This document shows positions 48,108-57,031 of a stretch of DNA of 64,000 bases, one piece after another (positions within the stretch are counted from its first letter, which is position 1; each line of letters starts with the position of its first letter). The notes under the pieces are model-generated. The model was given only the letters and a program-made list of their open reading frames with translations. It ran no database searches and was not told the DNA's origin. The translations under genes and the position numbers were made by a program. This DNA is from Shewanella polaris (GTDB lineage: Bacteria > Pseudomonadota > Gammaproteobacteria > Enterobacterales > Shewanellaceae), in assembly GCF_006385555.1 (NCBI RefSeq), contig NZ_CP041036.1, forward strand, positions 1,178,001 through 1,242,000, written 5' to 3'.

Positions 48108-48132
48108 GATGATTCCTTACTAACGTTAATAA

Positions 48133-49206
48133 CTAATGTGTGACGAAAAGTACGGCTAAATTAGCCAAAATACGTTCTGTGGCGGCTGCCAACCCGACTT
48201 TCGCTGGTTGTTCTATGTTATACCAGAGAGCTGAGGTTTGTTCCATGATGCCGCTAGCGAGATCTGGAGATAGTTCAACTAACACAGGTTTAATATCAAG
48301 ATGAAAGTGACTAAATGTATGTCTAAACCCTGCAAGCCCTTGCTCAGACTCTGTTAAATTATGCAGTGTTAAATAATCATCTAATTCTACTTGTTGTTCA
48401 AATTGAGGAAAACACCATAATCCTCCCCATATACCTGCTGGTGGACGTTGAATAAGTTGAACTTTTACTGACTCTTCGCTGTTATCGACTAAAACTAACA
48501 TAAAAGCCGATTTTTCTGGCGTGACTTTTTTAGGTTTTTTGCCGGGATACAGGCTTTGATTCCCTGTTCTCTGAGCCTCGCAATCAATCGCTACAGGGCA
48601 ATCTGAACAGTTGGGTTTACTGCGGGTGCAAACACTTGAGCCAATATCCATCATCGCTTGGTTAAACTTTTCAATGTTTTTGCTTGGTGTTAACGAATCG
48701 GTTAATTGCCACAATTGTTGTTCAACGTTTTTTTGTCCTGGCCAACCTTCAATAGCACCATGTCGGGCTAATACTCGTTTAACATTACCGTCTAAAATAG
48801 GGTGGTGTTGCCCCAGTGATAACGATAATACTGCGCCAGCAGTAGATTTACCTATTCCAGATAATGCGACGACATCATCAAAATGAGTAGGAAACTCGCC
48901 GTTAAAGGTATCGCGAATATGTTGGGCTGCTTTGTGTAAGTTGCGTGCTCTGGCGTAATAACCTAAGCCTGTCCACAAATGCAGCACCTCATCTTGATGA
49001 GCATTAGCAAGATCGACAACGCTAGGGAAACGAGCCATAAATTTTTCATAGTATGGAATAACCGTCGCAACTTGAGTTTGTTGGAGCATGATCTCCGATA
49101 CCCAAACACGATATGGTGTTTTATTGATCTGCCAAGGCAGGGATTTACGACCATGTAGGTCATACCAAGCGATAATGCGCTCAGAAAATGGAGTCATATT
49201 TTTCAT
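48133..49206 (-). CDS. mutY: A/G-specific adenine glycosylase MutY
   Basis: A 357-residue DNA repair enzyme that removes adenine mispaired with 8-oxoguanine. [27 protein letters not shown] (core [14 protein letters not shown]) holds the catalytic Glu, and [18 protein letters not shown] plus the Asp in [14 protein letters not shown] form the helix-hairpin-helix site. The iron-sulfur loop [17 protein letters not shown] has the expected 6-2-5 spacing. The C-terminal NUDIX-like domain recognises 8-oxoG. No clear ribosome site precedes the ATG; an alternative is three codons on, at 49197. Confidence 0.96.
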   Translation of the reverse strand: MKNMTPFSERIIAWYDLHGRKSLPWQINKTPYRVWVSEIMLQQTQVATVIPYYEKFMARFPSVVDLANAHQDEVLHLWTGLGYYARARNLHKAAQHIRDTFNGEFPTHFDDVVALSGIGKSTAGAVLSLSLGQHHPILDGNVKRVLARHGAIEGWPGQKNVEQQLWQLTDSLTPSKNIEKFNQAMMDIGSSVCTRSKPNCSDCPVAIDCEAQRTGNQSLYPGKKPKKVTPEKSAFMLVLVDNSEESVKVQLIQRPPAGIWGGLWCFPQFEQQVELDDYLTLHNLTESEQGLAGFRHTFSHFHLDIKPVLVELSPDLASGIMEQTSALWYNIEQPAKVGLAAATERILANLAVLFVTH

Positions 49207-49455
49207 GGTCGCAGTGTATCCATAGCCATTTTATTACACAAGTAACCGCACTACTTTAAATTTATGTTTTGGCTAAATTAGCGTAAACATGTGCAATGAG
49301 TTTAGGTATAATGCGCCACTGAACTTTAATAAATGATCTATTACAGATAGCAATTGCGTATTGTGCTGATAAAGCTAGGTATCCTAGCGCTTAAATACAT
49401 AAATATTTAGATTTAGTACCACAGCACAAGCAAATACGCAGACAATGAGGCAATA

Positions 49456-50172
49456 ATGAGCGACGTTACCACAGCTGAATTTAACGAAGACGGTAAGTAC
49501 ATTCGTAAAATCAGAAGTTTTGTTCTACGCGAAGGTCGATTAACTAAAGGCCAATCTCAGGCTATTGAAGCTTATTGGCCAACAATGGGCCTTGATTACA
49601 CTCCACAACCGTTGGATTTAGTCCAAGTGTTTGGTCGCGATGCTGATACCGTTTTGGAAATTGGTTTTGGTATGGGCGCATCATTAGTACAAATGGCCCA
49701 AGCAGCACCAGAGCAAAACTTTATTGGCATCGAAGTTCATAAGCCTGGTATTGGTTCGTGTCTTGCGGATGCTGGTGAAGCTAACGTTACTAATCTACGA
49801 ATATATCATCATGATGCAATGGAAGTATTAGAACACAGTATTGCTGATGGCTCTCTTGCGCGAGTGCAATTATTTTTCCCTGATCCATGGCACAAAAAAC
49901 GTCATCATAAACGCCGGATTGTACAAGCTGAGTTTGTACAGCTCATCCGTCGTAAGCTTAAGATCGGTGGCGTGTTTCACATGGCGACTGATTGGGAAAA
50001 TTACAGTGAGCATATGTTAGACATAATGAATGCTGCAGAAGGTTATAAAAATCAATCTACAACTGGTACAGTTGTCGAACGTCCAGAGCATCGTCCGCTA
50101 ACAAAGTTTGAAGCTAGAGGCCACCGACTCGGTCATGGCGTATGGGATATCATGTTTGAGCGTATCGCTTAA
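49456..50172 (+). CDS. trmB: tRNA (guanine-N7)-methyltransferase TrmB
   Basis: A 238-residue SAM-dependent enzyme that methylates G46 of t[20 protein letters not shown] is the SAM-binding loop, [15 protein letters not shown] the catalytic and tRNA-binding region, and [18 protein letters not shown] the C-terminal motif. It is divergent from mutY, as in E. coli (mutY and trmB back to back). GAGGC lies before the ATG. yggL follows after 35 bp. Confidence 0.96.
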   Translation: MSDVTTAEFNEDGKYIRKIRSFVLREGRLTKGQSQAIEAYWPTMGLDYTPQPLDLVQVFGRDADTVLEIGFGMGASLVQMAQAAPEQNFIGIEVHKPGIGSCLADAGEANVTNLRIYHHDAMEVLEHSIADGSLARVQLFFPDPWHKKRHHKRRIVQAEFVQLIRRKLKIGGVFHMATDWENYSEHMLDIMNAAEGYKNQSTTGTVVERPEHRPLTKFEARGHRLGHGVWDIMFERIA

Positions 50173-50207
50173 TCACAACTACACTTTCAACAATTGGAGA
50201 ATACACC

Positions 50208-50534
50208 ATGGCGCAAAAACGCAGCCGTCGTTTACGTAAAAAATTACGAGTAGATGAGTTTCAAGAACTCGGTTTTGAAATAAACTGGACTTTTGATGAG
50301 TCTGTTTCTGAGCAAGATATTGATAATTTGGTTGATCAGTTCCTTATTGAAGTCATCGAACCTCGTGACTTAGGTTTCCACGGTGGTGGACATAAGCAAT
50401 GGGAAGGCATTATTGCGACCCAAACTATTGGTAAATGTACTGAAGAAGATACAGCTGCAGTTAATGCATTCTGGAAAGACAAGCCAGTATCCGACCTAGA
50501 AGTCAGCGAGTTGTTCGATATTTGGTGGGGTTAA
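50208..50534 (+). CDS. yggL: YggL family protein (DUF469)
   Basis: A 108-residue small protein. The very basic start MAQKRSRRLRKKLRVDEFQELGF (core RSRRLRKKLRVDEFQELGF) and the ends CTEEDTAAVNAFW and SELFDIWWG match the E. coli YggL family, reported to bind the large ribosomal subunit. The neighbours trmB and yggN are the same as in E. coli. The ATG context TGGAGAATACACC gives a good ribosome site. A glutaminase gene has been placed between yggL and yggN. Confidence 0.92.
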   Translation: MAQKRSRRLRKKLRVDEFQELGFEINWTFDESVSEQDIDNLVDQFLIEVIEPRDLGFHGGGHKQWEGIIATQTIGKCTEEDTAAVNAFWKDKPVSDLEVSELFDIWWG

Positions 50535-50540
50535 GCCAAA

Positions 50541-51455
50541 TTGCCTGAGCAATTATTACTTCAACAAGCGGTCGATAAAGTAAGATCGTTATTGGGTAAA
50601 GGCAAGGTTGCAGGATATATTCCTGCTCTTGCCTGTGTTGACCCCAATAAAATTGGCATTGCAGTTACCACCATCGACGGAAACACAATTGGTGCTGGCG
50701 ATTACCTAGAACCCTTTTCTATTCAAAGTATCTCTAAAGTTTTTAGCCTGACTCAGGCACTTAATTTATATACAGAAGATGAAATTTGGAGTCGTGTGGG
50801 TAAAGAACCCTCAGGGCATTCATTTAACTCGCTTGTACAGGTTGAATTAGAACGTGGTAAACCTCGTAACCCTTTTATTAATGCTGGCGCGCTGGTCATT
50901 GCCGACTTGTTGCAAGCCCGTTTAGGGGCTCCTAAGCATCGTATGCTTGAGGTGGTACGTCAATTGAGCCAGAACGCGACATTATCCTACGATAAAGTGG
51001 TGGCTGATTCTGAGTTCCAGTTCAGCGCACGCAATGCATCTATTGCCTATTTAATGAAGTCATTTGGTAATTTTGACGGCGACGTTAATACCGTGCTTAA
51101 AAGTTACTTTCATTATTGTGCCTTAAGAATGAATTGCGCTGATTTGTCCCGTGCGATGTTCTATTTGGCCAATAGGGGTAAAACGCTGGATGGCGACAGC
51201 TTAGTTTCTCCGGTACAAACTAGGCAACTCAATGCATTACTAGCGACATCCGGTTTATATGATGGCGCCGGCGAGTTTGCATATCGAGTCGGTATGCCGG
51301 GTAAAAGTGGTGTTGGAGGCGGTATTATTGCCGTTATCCCTGGCGATATGTCTATTTGCGTCTGGTCTCCTGAACTCGATATTAATGGTAATTCATTGGC
51401 GGGCACAGCAATGCTAGAACACTTAAGCCAACAGTTAGGCCGTTCAATTTTTTAG
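50541..51455 (+). CDS. glsA: Glutaminase
   Basis: A 304-residue serine-dependent beta-lactamase-like enzyme that hydrolyses glutamine to glutamate and ammonia. [12 protein letters not shown] holds the Ser-x-x-Lys pair. [16 protein letters not shown] and [15 protein letters not shown] are conserved substrate blocks, and [19 protein letters not shown] closes the site. The start is TTG at 50541, 6 bp after the yggL stop, suggesting readthrough coupling. The E. coli paralogues are glsA and glsB; the isozyme assignment is by general similarity only. Confidence 0.93.
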   Translation: MPEQLLLQQAVDKVRSLLGKGKVAGYIPALACVDPNKIGIAVTTIDGNTIGAGDYLEPFSIQSISKVFSLTQALNLYTEDEIWSRVGKEPSGHSFNSLVQVELERGKPRNPFINAGALVIADLLQARLGAPKHRMLEVVRQLSQNATLSYDKVVADSEFQFSARNASIAYLMKSFGNFDGDVNTVLKSYFHYCALRMNCADLSRAMFYLANRGKTLDGDSLVSPVQTRQLNALLATSGLYDGAGEFAYRVGMPGKSGVGGGIIAVIPGDMSICVWSPELDINGNSLAGTAMLEHLSQQLGRSIF

Positions 51456-51965
51456 TTTATATAAGGCTTGCTAATCTTTCGCGATTTAGCTTGTTCGATA
51501 GCATAAAAGATACTTTTTGTGTATTAATCTCGTAGCGCAAGATGTGATGGGTCTTCATTCTATGACCATGCTTGTAGTCATGCCCTTATTAATATAATTA
51601 GCAGCCATTGGACTGGCCCCTTCGAGCCAATGGTTGTTTTTTACTGGGTTTTTGGTTACTTATTTAGAACAACTACACGCCGTAAACTCCAACTTGTCTA
51701 ACAAAAATACAAACAGCAGCAAGATTCACCTTGAAGCTCAATTTGTCTAGATAGATTAATTATTATTGAGATTGGTAAAATAGACTACTTATTGGTTTAT
51801 TTTACGAATACACTTCCGCTATTATTTATTCATCAGCTTATATATTGCCTTGCCTCACTATTAATTCGTTTTAATTCATTTGGTTATAGTTATTGGCATA
51901 ACTTGTGCTTTGTAACACTCATATTACTTAATTATTGATATTCGTATAGCAAAAGGATTTTTATC
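51456..51965. other. Intergenic region between glutaminase and yggN-like genes
   Basis: A 510-bp gap with a terminator hairpin at 51602-51642. I see no further gene; the AT-rich part after 51700 probably holds the yggN promoter. Confidence 0.6.
51602..51642 (+). terminator. trmB-yggL-glsA operon terminator
   Basis: AGCCATTGG pairs with CCAATGGTT (G-T at one end) around a 15-base loop, followed by GTTTTTT, about 150 bp after the stop. Confidence 0.7.
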
Positions 51966-52778
51966 ATGACCAAGCAAAAATTGATTTGTGGTTTAGCATT
52001 AACCAGCATGCTGTTTACCGCGGGAACGCTGACCCCAGCCATGGCAAAAATGTCAATTAATGATGAAAAGTGCAATGTTACATTGAACTATGACGTTACC
52101 GTTGAACCAACAAACTTACAGATTAGCGATAACGGAACTGAGAAATATCGCGTTGAATTGGGTCAGTTGTATGTCGATGGTAAAAAGGTCACATTAAATG
52201 ATAAACAACAGTTGTTATTAACTCAGTATTCTGACGAACTGTCTCGCCAATTACCTGACGTAATTGATTTGGTGGCAGATGTGGTTTCTATGGCATCTCA
52301 AGCCGTTAATATGGCGTTAACACCCATATTTGGTGATGCTACAGGTAGCCAAATTGATAAGTTAACCAGCGGCATTCAAAAACGCATCGATACTATGGCT
52401 TATCAGCAAGGTGATAAATTTTATTTAGGTTCAACAGATTCTTCAATTGAACATGCATTTAATGAAGAGTTTGAGCAAGAAATAGAACAAATGGTGACGA
52501 GCTCAATGGGTTCATTAATGATGACATTAGGCAGTCAGATCATGTCTTCTGAAGGAGGTTCATTTGAAGAGAAAATGAATGCGTTTTCAGTAAAAATGGA
52601 CAATGTCGGTAAAGATATCGAGCAACAACTAGAGTCACAATCACAAGGGCTGGAGCTACGTGCTAATAAGATTTGTGATAATTTTGAAGGATTACTAGTG
52701 TTAGAGAACCAAGTGCGTCAAGCCATCCCTGAACTTGCTCCTTACACCTTAGCTAAGCTAGGCGATTTAAAAGAGTAA
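51966..52778 (+). CDS. yggN: YggN family periplasmic protein (DUF2884)
   Basis: A 270-residue exported protein of unknown function. The signal peptide LICGLALTSMLFTAGTLTPAMA is cleaved near AMA/KMS. Two Cys (DEKCNVTL and NKICDNFEG) are likely bridged in the periplasm. YRVELGQLYVDGKKVTL, YSDELSRQLPDVIDLVADVV and the Met/Ser-rich SSMGSLMMTLGSQIMSSEGG segment fit the DUF2884/YggN family. The gene order trmB-yggL-(glsA)-yggN matches E. coli apart from the glutaminase. AAAGGATTT precedes the ATG. Confidence 0.85.
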   Translation: MTKQKLICGLALTSMLFTAGTLTPAMAKMSINDEKCNVTLNYDVTVEPTNLQISDNGTEKYRVELGQLYVDGKKVTLNDKQQLLLTQYSDELSRQLPDVIDLVADVVSMASQAVNMALTPIFGDATGSQIDKLTSGIQKRIDTMAYQQGDKFYLGSTDSSIEHAFNEEFEQEIEQMVTSSMGSLMMTLGSQIMSSEGGSFEEKMNAFSVKMDNVGKDIEQQLESQSQGLELRANKICDNFEGLLVLENQVRQAIPELAPYTLAKLGDLKE

Positions 52779-53196
52779 GTGTATTTGTTGTGTAAAACCG
52801 TCCTTCCTGGACACCCACCTTTCCCCAGTGCTTTTTTAAAGACACTGGGGCTTTTTTTTAGACTTAATTTAGCCATTTTGCCGCTATAGCTAGTGTAGCT
52901 TTGTTCTGATAAAAAAATTGTCTATCATAAATATAGAACCATATAGGCTTTATTTGTTATACTCATAAAAACTATAACAATATTACTCCCTACTTTAGAT
53001 GTGGTTATATTTCGGAATAGTCATTTGTTTGCACTAGTTTGTAAGATTGGTTGGTTTTGGTGTTTATTTCGCTTCAATCATCACAATCACTGAATGCTGA
53101 TATTGATACTGATGTTTAGCAAGGTATAGTTATTAGCAGTGACAAACAGATATCTGAAATTTTTATTAATGTCGTAACCAGCTTAAGGCGACTTTC
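52779..53196. other. Intergenic region before LysR regulator
   Basis: A 418-bp gap with the yggN terminator at 52823-52859 and a GTTATA/TATAAC inverted repeat near 52957-52980. The rest is AT-rich with no gene seen. Confidence 0.6.
52823..52859 (+). terminator. yggN terminator
   Basis: CCCCAGTG and CACTGGGG form an 8-bp GC-rich stem, followed by CTTTTTTTT. Confidence 0.92.
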
Positions 53197-54138
53197 ATGT
53201 TAGAACTGTTAGAACCTATCGCAATTTTTACCCATGTTGCTCGTGCCGGAAGTTTTAGTGCTGCAGCCAGACGTCTTGGCATTTCTAAATCTAAAGTGAG
53301 TACTCAAGTTGCAGATCTTGAACATAAACTTGGTGTTCAACTTATTCAACGTACTACTCGGAGTTTAAGTCTTACTGAAGCCGGTAATTTATTGTACTTG
53401 CAAGGTGAAGAATTACTTCGAGATGCAGAACAAGCAGTATCGAGTGTTCACAACTTAAATGATGCTACCCGTGGTGTGTTAAAAGTCGGGATCTCGCAAT
53501 CCTTTGGCACTATGCATATCATTCCCGCTTTACCGGCGTTTATGGCAAGACATCCAGATCTTGAACTACAAGTCAGTTTGCTTGATCACAAAGTCGATGT
53601 TGTTAGCGAAGGCTTAGATTTGTTGTTAACCATGTCAGAGCAATTGCCGCTTGGTATGGTGGCAAGACCGTTAATGAAATGCAATTTCTTACTAGTGGCA
53701 TCGCCGGGTTATATTGCCCAACATGGTAACATTAGCCGCCCAGAGCAATTAGTTGAACACAATTGTTTGGTGTATCAAGGCGAGTGGCATGAGCACAGTA
53801 TGTGGCAATTTAAGAAGGGTGAAGACTATTGCGAAATTGGTGTTTCAGGTAATTTCCGTGTCGATAATGCACCAGCGTTAAAATCGGCTGCTGTGAGCGG
53901 TTTAGGCATTGTATATTTAGCCAGTTATTTACTGGAAGATGAAATTGCCCAAGGGACATTGGTGCCAATGTTGCCCGATTGGCAGTTGACTCATAATCTT
54001 CCATTACAAGCCGTGTATCCTCGCCGCAAACATTTGGCTCCCAAAGTCAGTGCGTTTATTGATTTCATTAAAACGCATATTGGTAGCCCCCCATATTGGG
54101 ATGCAAAGTTCGAGCATTTGTATAAGCTTCGTAAGTAA
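53197..54138 (+). CDS. LysR-family transcriptional regulator
   Basis: A 313-residue regulator. The N-terminal helix-turn-helix is FTHVARAGSFSAAARRLGISKSKVSTQVADLE (core GSFSAAARRLGISKSKVS). The effector domain from about residue 90 begins GVLKVGISQSFGTMHIIPAL. The Thr-Arg-Ser-Leu stretch after the helix resembles the CrgA-type subfamily of LysR proteins. The usual divergent target gene is absent: the upstream gene yggN faces the same way and the downstream neighbour is convergent, so no target can be named. A terminator follows after about 30 bp. Confidence 0.9.
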   Translation: MLELLEPIAIFTHVARAGSFSAAARRLGISKSKVSTQVADLEHKLGVQLIQRTTRSLSLTEAGNLLYLQGEELLRDAEQAVSSVHNLNDATRGVLKVGISQSFGTMHIIPALPAFMARHPDLELQVSLLDHKVDVVSEGLDLLLTMSEQLPLGMVARPLMKCNFLLVASPGYIAQHGNISRPEQLVEHNCLVYQGEWHEHSMWQFKKGEDYCEIGVSGNFRVDNAPALKSAAVSGLGIVYLASYLLEDEIAQGTLVPMLPDWQLTHNLPLQAVYPRRKHLAPKVSAFIDFIKTHIGSPPYWDAKFEHLYKLRK

Positions 54139-54166
54139 AAGTGAAAACATTGTTCTTATTTTGAGA

Positions 54167-54199
54167 TAAAGCCACGGCCTAGGTTGTGGCTTTATTTTT
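54167..54199 (+). terminator. LysR gene terminator
   Basis: TAAAGCCAC pairs with GTGGCTTTA, followed by TTTTTA. Confidence 0.88.
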
Positions 54200-54290
54200 A
54201 ATTAATTTAAATCAAAGTCTTACCCTGCTTAGGTATCGGTTAGGTGTAACGGTATTAATCAGCAGTTAGTGATTTATATTTGTTAAATAG

Positions 54291-54517
54291 TTGAAGTTTG
54301 TTCTGATATCAATACAATAGTTAGGAGTTGATTCAAAATGATTTGACCATACGTTTGTTTGAGAAATGACCCCTTTTTAGACAAGCGTACAAATCTGCAA
54401 GGTAGCAATTTTTGGATCCGAGTTGGCTATGGTTTTCGAACTAAAATAATGCCAACCTTAAAACCATCACCCTAGTTTATTTGGTTTACCCCAGACTTTG
54501 TTCTGGGGTAATTTTTT
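54291..54517 (+). ncRNA. Candidate small RNA (orphan promoter and terminator)
   Basis: TTGAAG (54291-54296) and TACAAT (54313-54318) are spaced by 16 bp, and a strong terminator ends at 54517, giving a predicted transcript of about 190 nt from near 54325. No open reading frame longer than a few codons is present (ATG ATT TGA follows an AGGAG). The gene before it already has its own terminator, so this hairpin has no other obvious customer. Confidence 0.35.
54484..54517 (+). terminator. Orphan intrinsic terminator
   Basis: TTACCCCAGA pairs with TCTGGGGTAA around CTTTGT, followed by TTTTTTT. It lies 285 bp after the LysR terminator. Confidence 0.88.
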
Positions 54518-54532
54518 TGTGGGAATTGATAA

Positions 54533-54561
54533 AATAAAACGGCAACCTAAGGTTGCCGTTT
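54533..54561 (-). terminator. DUF885 gene terminator
   Basis: On the - strand AAAACGGCAACCT pairs with AGGTTGCCGTTTT, 22 bp after the stop. Confidence 0.9.
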
Positions 54562-54582
54562 TACGTTAATGCAGATGCTAGC

Positions 54583-56439
54583 TTACATCGACTGGACTTG
54601 TTTAATCCACTTGTTTACTTGTTCTTCAAGAACATCTAATGGCAATGGACCATTTTTAAGGATTATGGTGTGAAACTCGCGAATATCAAACTTGGCTCCT
54701 AACGTCTCCTTAGCCTGTTCACGTAGCTGAAGTATTTTAATCATTCCTACTTTATACGCTGTTGCTTGTGATGGCATAACAATATGACGTTCGACCATTT
54801 TTATCGCATCAGACTCAGCGTTAGGAGTATTCTCAACGTAATAAGCGATTGCTTGTTCTCGTGTCCACTTTTTAGCATGTATTCCGGTATCAACCACTAA
54901 ACGGCATGCGCGCCATAGTTCCATTGATAAACGGCCAAAGTCAGAGTAAGGATCGGCATACATGCCCATTTCTTTAGGGAAATATTCTGAGTAAAGTCCC
55001 CAACCTTCAATATACGCAGTATAACCGCCAAATTTACGGAATTTAGGGATGCCTTGTAGCTCTTGCGCAATGGCAATTTGCATGTGATGCCCAGGGATCC
55101 CCTCATGGTAAGCCAGCGCTTCCATTTGATACTTTGGCATTGCGTCCATTTTATACAAATTAGCATAATAGGTTCCCGGACGAGAGCCATCTGGTGCTGG
55201 TTGGTCGTAAAATGCTTTACCTGCTGACTTTTCTCTAAAAGCTTCTACTTTTCGTACCACTAATGCTGCTTTAGGCTTAATAGTAAACACTTCGTCTAAA
55301 CGCGACTCCATGGTATCAATCAGCAATTTTGCTTGGGCGAGATATGCCGTTTTACCTTCAATGGTGTCAGGATAGTAAAACTGTTTGTCATCACGCATGA
55401 AGACAAAAAACTCTTGTAAGGTGCCAGTAAAATGTACCTTTTTCATAATGACCCGCATTTCATCATGAATACGGTTAACTTCAGATAGACCCAGTTTATG
55501 GATAGTCTCTGCGGTCATGTCTGTGGTGGTGGTGCGGGCGAGGGCATTATTGTAAAACGCTTCCCCGTCAGGTAGTTTCCATGCACCATCTTTCGTATCT
55601 GCACGCGCTTCAAGTGATTTTGCATAGGTGATTAATTGCTCATAAGCTGGCTTTACCTTAGTAAGCAGAGCTTGTTTCACTTCAGCTAATAAGGCTTGTT
55701 TGTTGTCATCACTTATATCAAGTTTTGTTATTTTACGTGTGGCATCAGCCCATAACGCGCTGTCTTTACCCGTATCTGAAAATGGCGCCCCGGAGATAAT
55801 GTTTTGACTGTCAGAAATCACATAGGCAAATACAAATTTGGGCGCGATGATATGTTTTTTAGCACGAATTTCTAACGAAGTTTCTAATTGCGACATTAGT
55901 GCCGGTATTGCATTTAAGCGGCTGATATAGGCTTTTGCATCACTTTCATCGGTAACTTGATGTTGATTAATCAGAAATGAGGCTACTCTTGAATGGACAC
56001 CGTACATTTGGTTAATCGGATAAGTATGATAACGCCATTTATCATCGCTAATACTGTGCTCCAATCCAGCCTTTAATAATTCAAAACTGAGGGCGGCTTG
56101 TTCATTCAACTTGGTGACATCAAGGAGAGTGAGTCTTGTTAGTTGATCTTTACTGCGGGCTAAATCGGCATCGGCAGCGGCATCGGATAAATCATTCCAT
56201 TTGCCATAGTCTTGTTTGATACCAAGATAAGTTTGGTTAACTGGATTAGCCATCACATTTTCCATAAAAATGGCTTCAAACAATGCATTGGCTTTTTCTG
56301 ACTCAGTTTGTTGGCTGACAGCTGTTGTACTTTCTTGTGGGTTCAACTGCGGTAAATTATTCAAATTTGCAGTGGCTGACGTGCTTAATAAGCTTGATAA
56401 CGCCAAAGCAACGAGAGTTGTTTTTGTGTTTATAGACAT
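54583..56439 (-). CDS. DUF885 family zinc peptidase (M3-like), exported
   Basis: A 618-residue protein with a signal peptide (LVALALSSLLSTSATA, cut before NLNNLPQ), so periplasmic or surface located. It belongs to the DUF885 family, whose members look like gluzincin peptidases. The motif ALAYHEGIPGHHMQIA near residues 440-455 is the expected zinc site (HExxxxH), and a distal Glu lies in YIEGWGLYSEYFP (core EGWGLYSEY). The C-terminal half has GMYADPYSDFGRLSMELWRACRLVVDTG (core MELWRACRLVVDTG). The substrate is unknown, but peptide scavenging is plausible. It is monocistronic. Confidence 0.88.
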   Translation of the reverse strand: MSINTKTTLVALALSSLLSTSATANLNNLPQLNPQESTTAVSQQTESEKANALFEAIFMENVMANPVNQTYLGIKQDYGKWNDLSDAAADADLARSKDQLTRLTLLDVTKLNEQAALSFELLKAGLEHSISDDKWRYHTYPINQMYGVHSRVASFLINQHQVTDESDAKAYISRLNAIPALMSQLETSLEIRAKKHIIAPKFVFAYVISDSQNIISGAPFSDTGKDSALWADATRKITKLDISDDNKQALLAEVKQALLTKVKPAYEQLITYAKSLEARADTKDGAWKLPDGEAFYNNALARTTTTDMTAETIHKLGLSEVNRIHDEMRVIMKKVHFTGTLQEFFVFMRDDKQFYYPDTIEGKTAYLAQAKLLIDTMESRLDEVFTIKPKAALVVRKVEAFREKSAGKAFYDQPAPDGSRPGTYYANLYKMDAMPKYQMEALAYHEGIPGHHMQIAIAQELQGIPKFRKFGGYTAYIEGWGLYSEYFPKEMGMYADPYSDFGRLSMELWRACRLVVDTGIHAKKWTREQAIAYYVENTPNAESDAIKMVERHIVMPSQATAYKVGMIKILQLREQAKETLGAKFDIREFHTIILKNGPLPLDVLEEQVNKWIKQVQSM

Positions 56440-56458
56440 TAATTTTTCCCAAAGTACT

Positions 56459-56476
56459 TAGGGTCTGCTGACCTTT
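56459..56476. repeat. Solo end resembling family-1 MITE terminus
   Basis: TAGGGTCTGCTGACCTTT differs at two positions from the right-hand end of the family-1 element read outward (TAGGGTCTGTTGATCTTT). No second end is found nearby, so it is a likely relic. Confidence 0.4.
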
Positions 56477-56705
56477 CGATTGTGAAAGATAAACCCTCAG
56501 CTGATTATATGGTTATATCCTAATCAAGCTTTGCCTAAAAGTGTGAATATAAATGTTAGAAAGTGTGTTTTAAAAGTTACTTGGATGTGGTTTTTTTGAG
56601 ATTTTTTATGAAGTTAATTCGCAGATATCTGTTTATCAAAATACCTGCGGATCATATTGTGCTATTCAATCAGTTAATCTCAATTTGGGCATGATGAGGG
56701 ATATA

Positions 56706-56968
56706 ATACCAATCCTTATTAGAATATGATCTATTTTAGGCTGCGTCACTAGGCCCAGTACAATGAAAATGACTGCAGGTGTTCTTCTACATCAAAGTAA
56801 TTTGAAACAGTAATGGGGGTTGTGACACAACCCCGAAGGGCGAATTTATCAGCGTGGTCTTCTTTGTTAGCCTTTCTTAACGTAGAACGACTATGTCTTC
56901 AAAAGGCTGCCTCGAATACCTCACTGATAATTTTCGCTAAAAGAGCAAATTCTAATGCGGATTGGTAT
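56706..56968. repeat. MITE-like repeat, family 2
   Basis: A 263-bp element with 20-bp terminal inverted repeats, ATACCAATCCTTATTAGAAT and its counterpart ATTCTAATGCGGATTGGTAT (18 of 20 pair). An internal perfect hairpin GGGGTTGT/ACAACCCC lies near 56816-56834. There is no coding frame. Only this copy is in the window, so identity as a repeat rests on structure. Its landmarks (GTACAA, TCTACAT, CAGTAA, CCCGAAGGG) sit at almost the same offsets as in family 1. Confidence 0.7.
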
Positions 56969-57031
56969 AAGCCAAATCTGAATGTTTGAGCTACTTATCC
57001 CTTATCCCCAGTTCTACGCAACAGCGAAGAC

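Larger units (their letters stand above)
56440..57031. other. Repeat-rich intergenic region upstream of DUF885 peptidase
   Basis: A 592-bp gap without a gene. It holds the short family-1-like end at 56459-56476 and a complete family-2 MITE-like element at 56706-56968; the remaining sequence is AT-rich. Confidence 0.7.
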
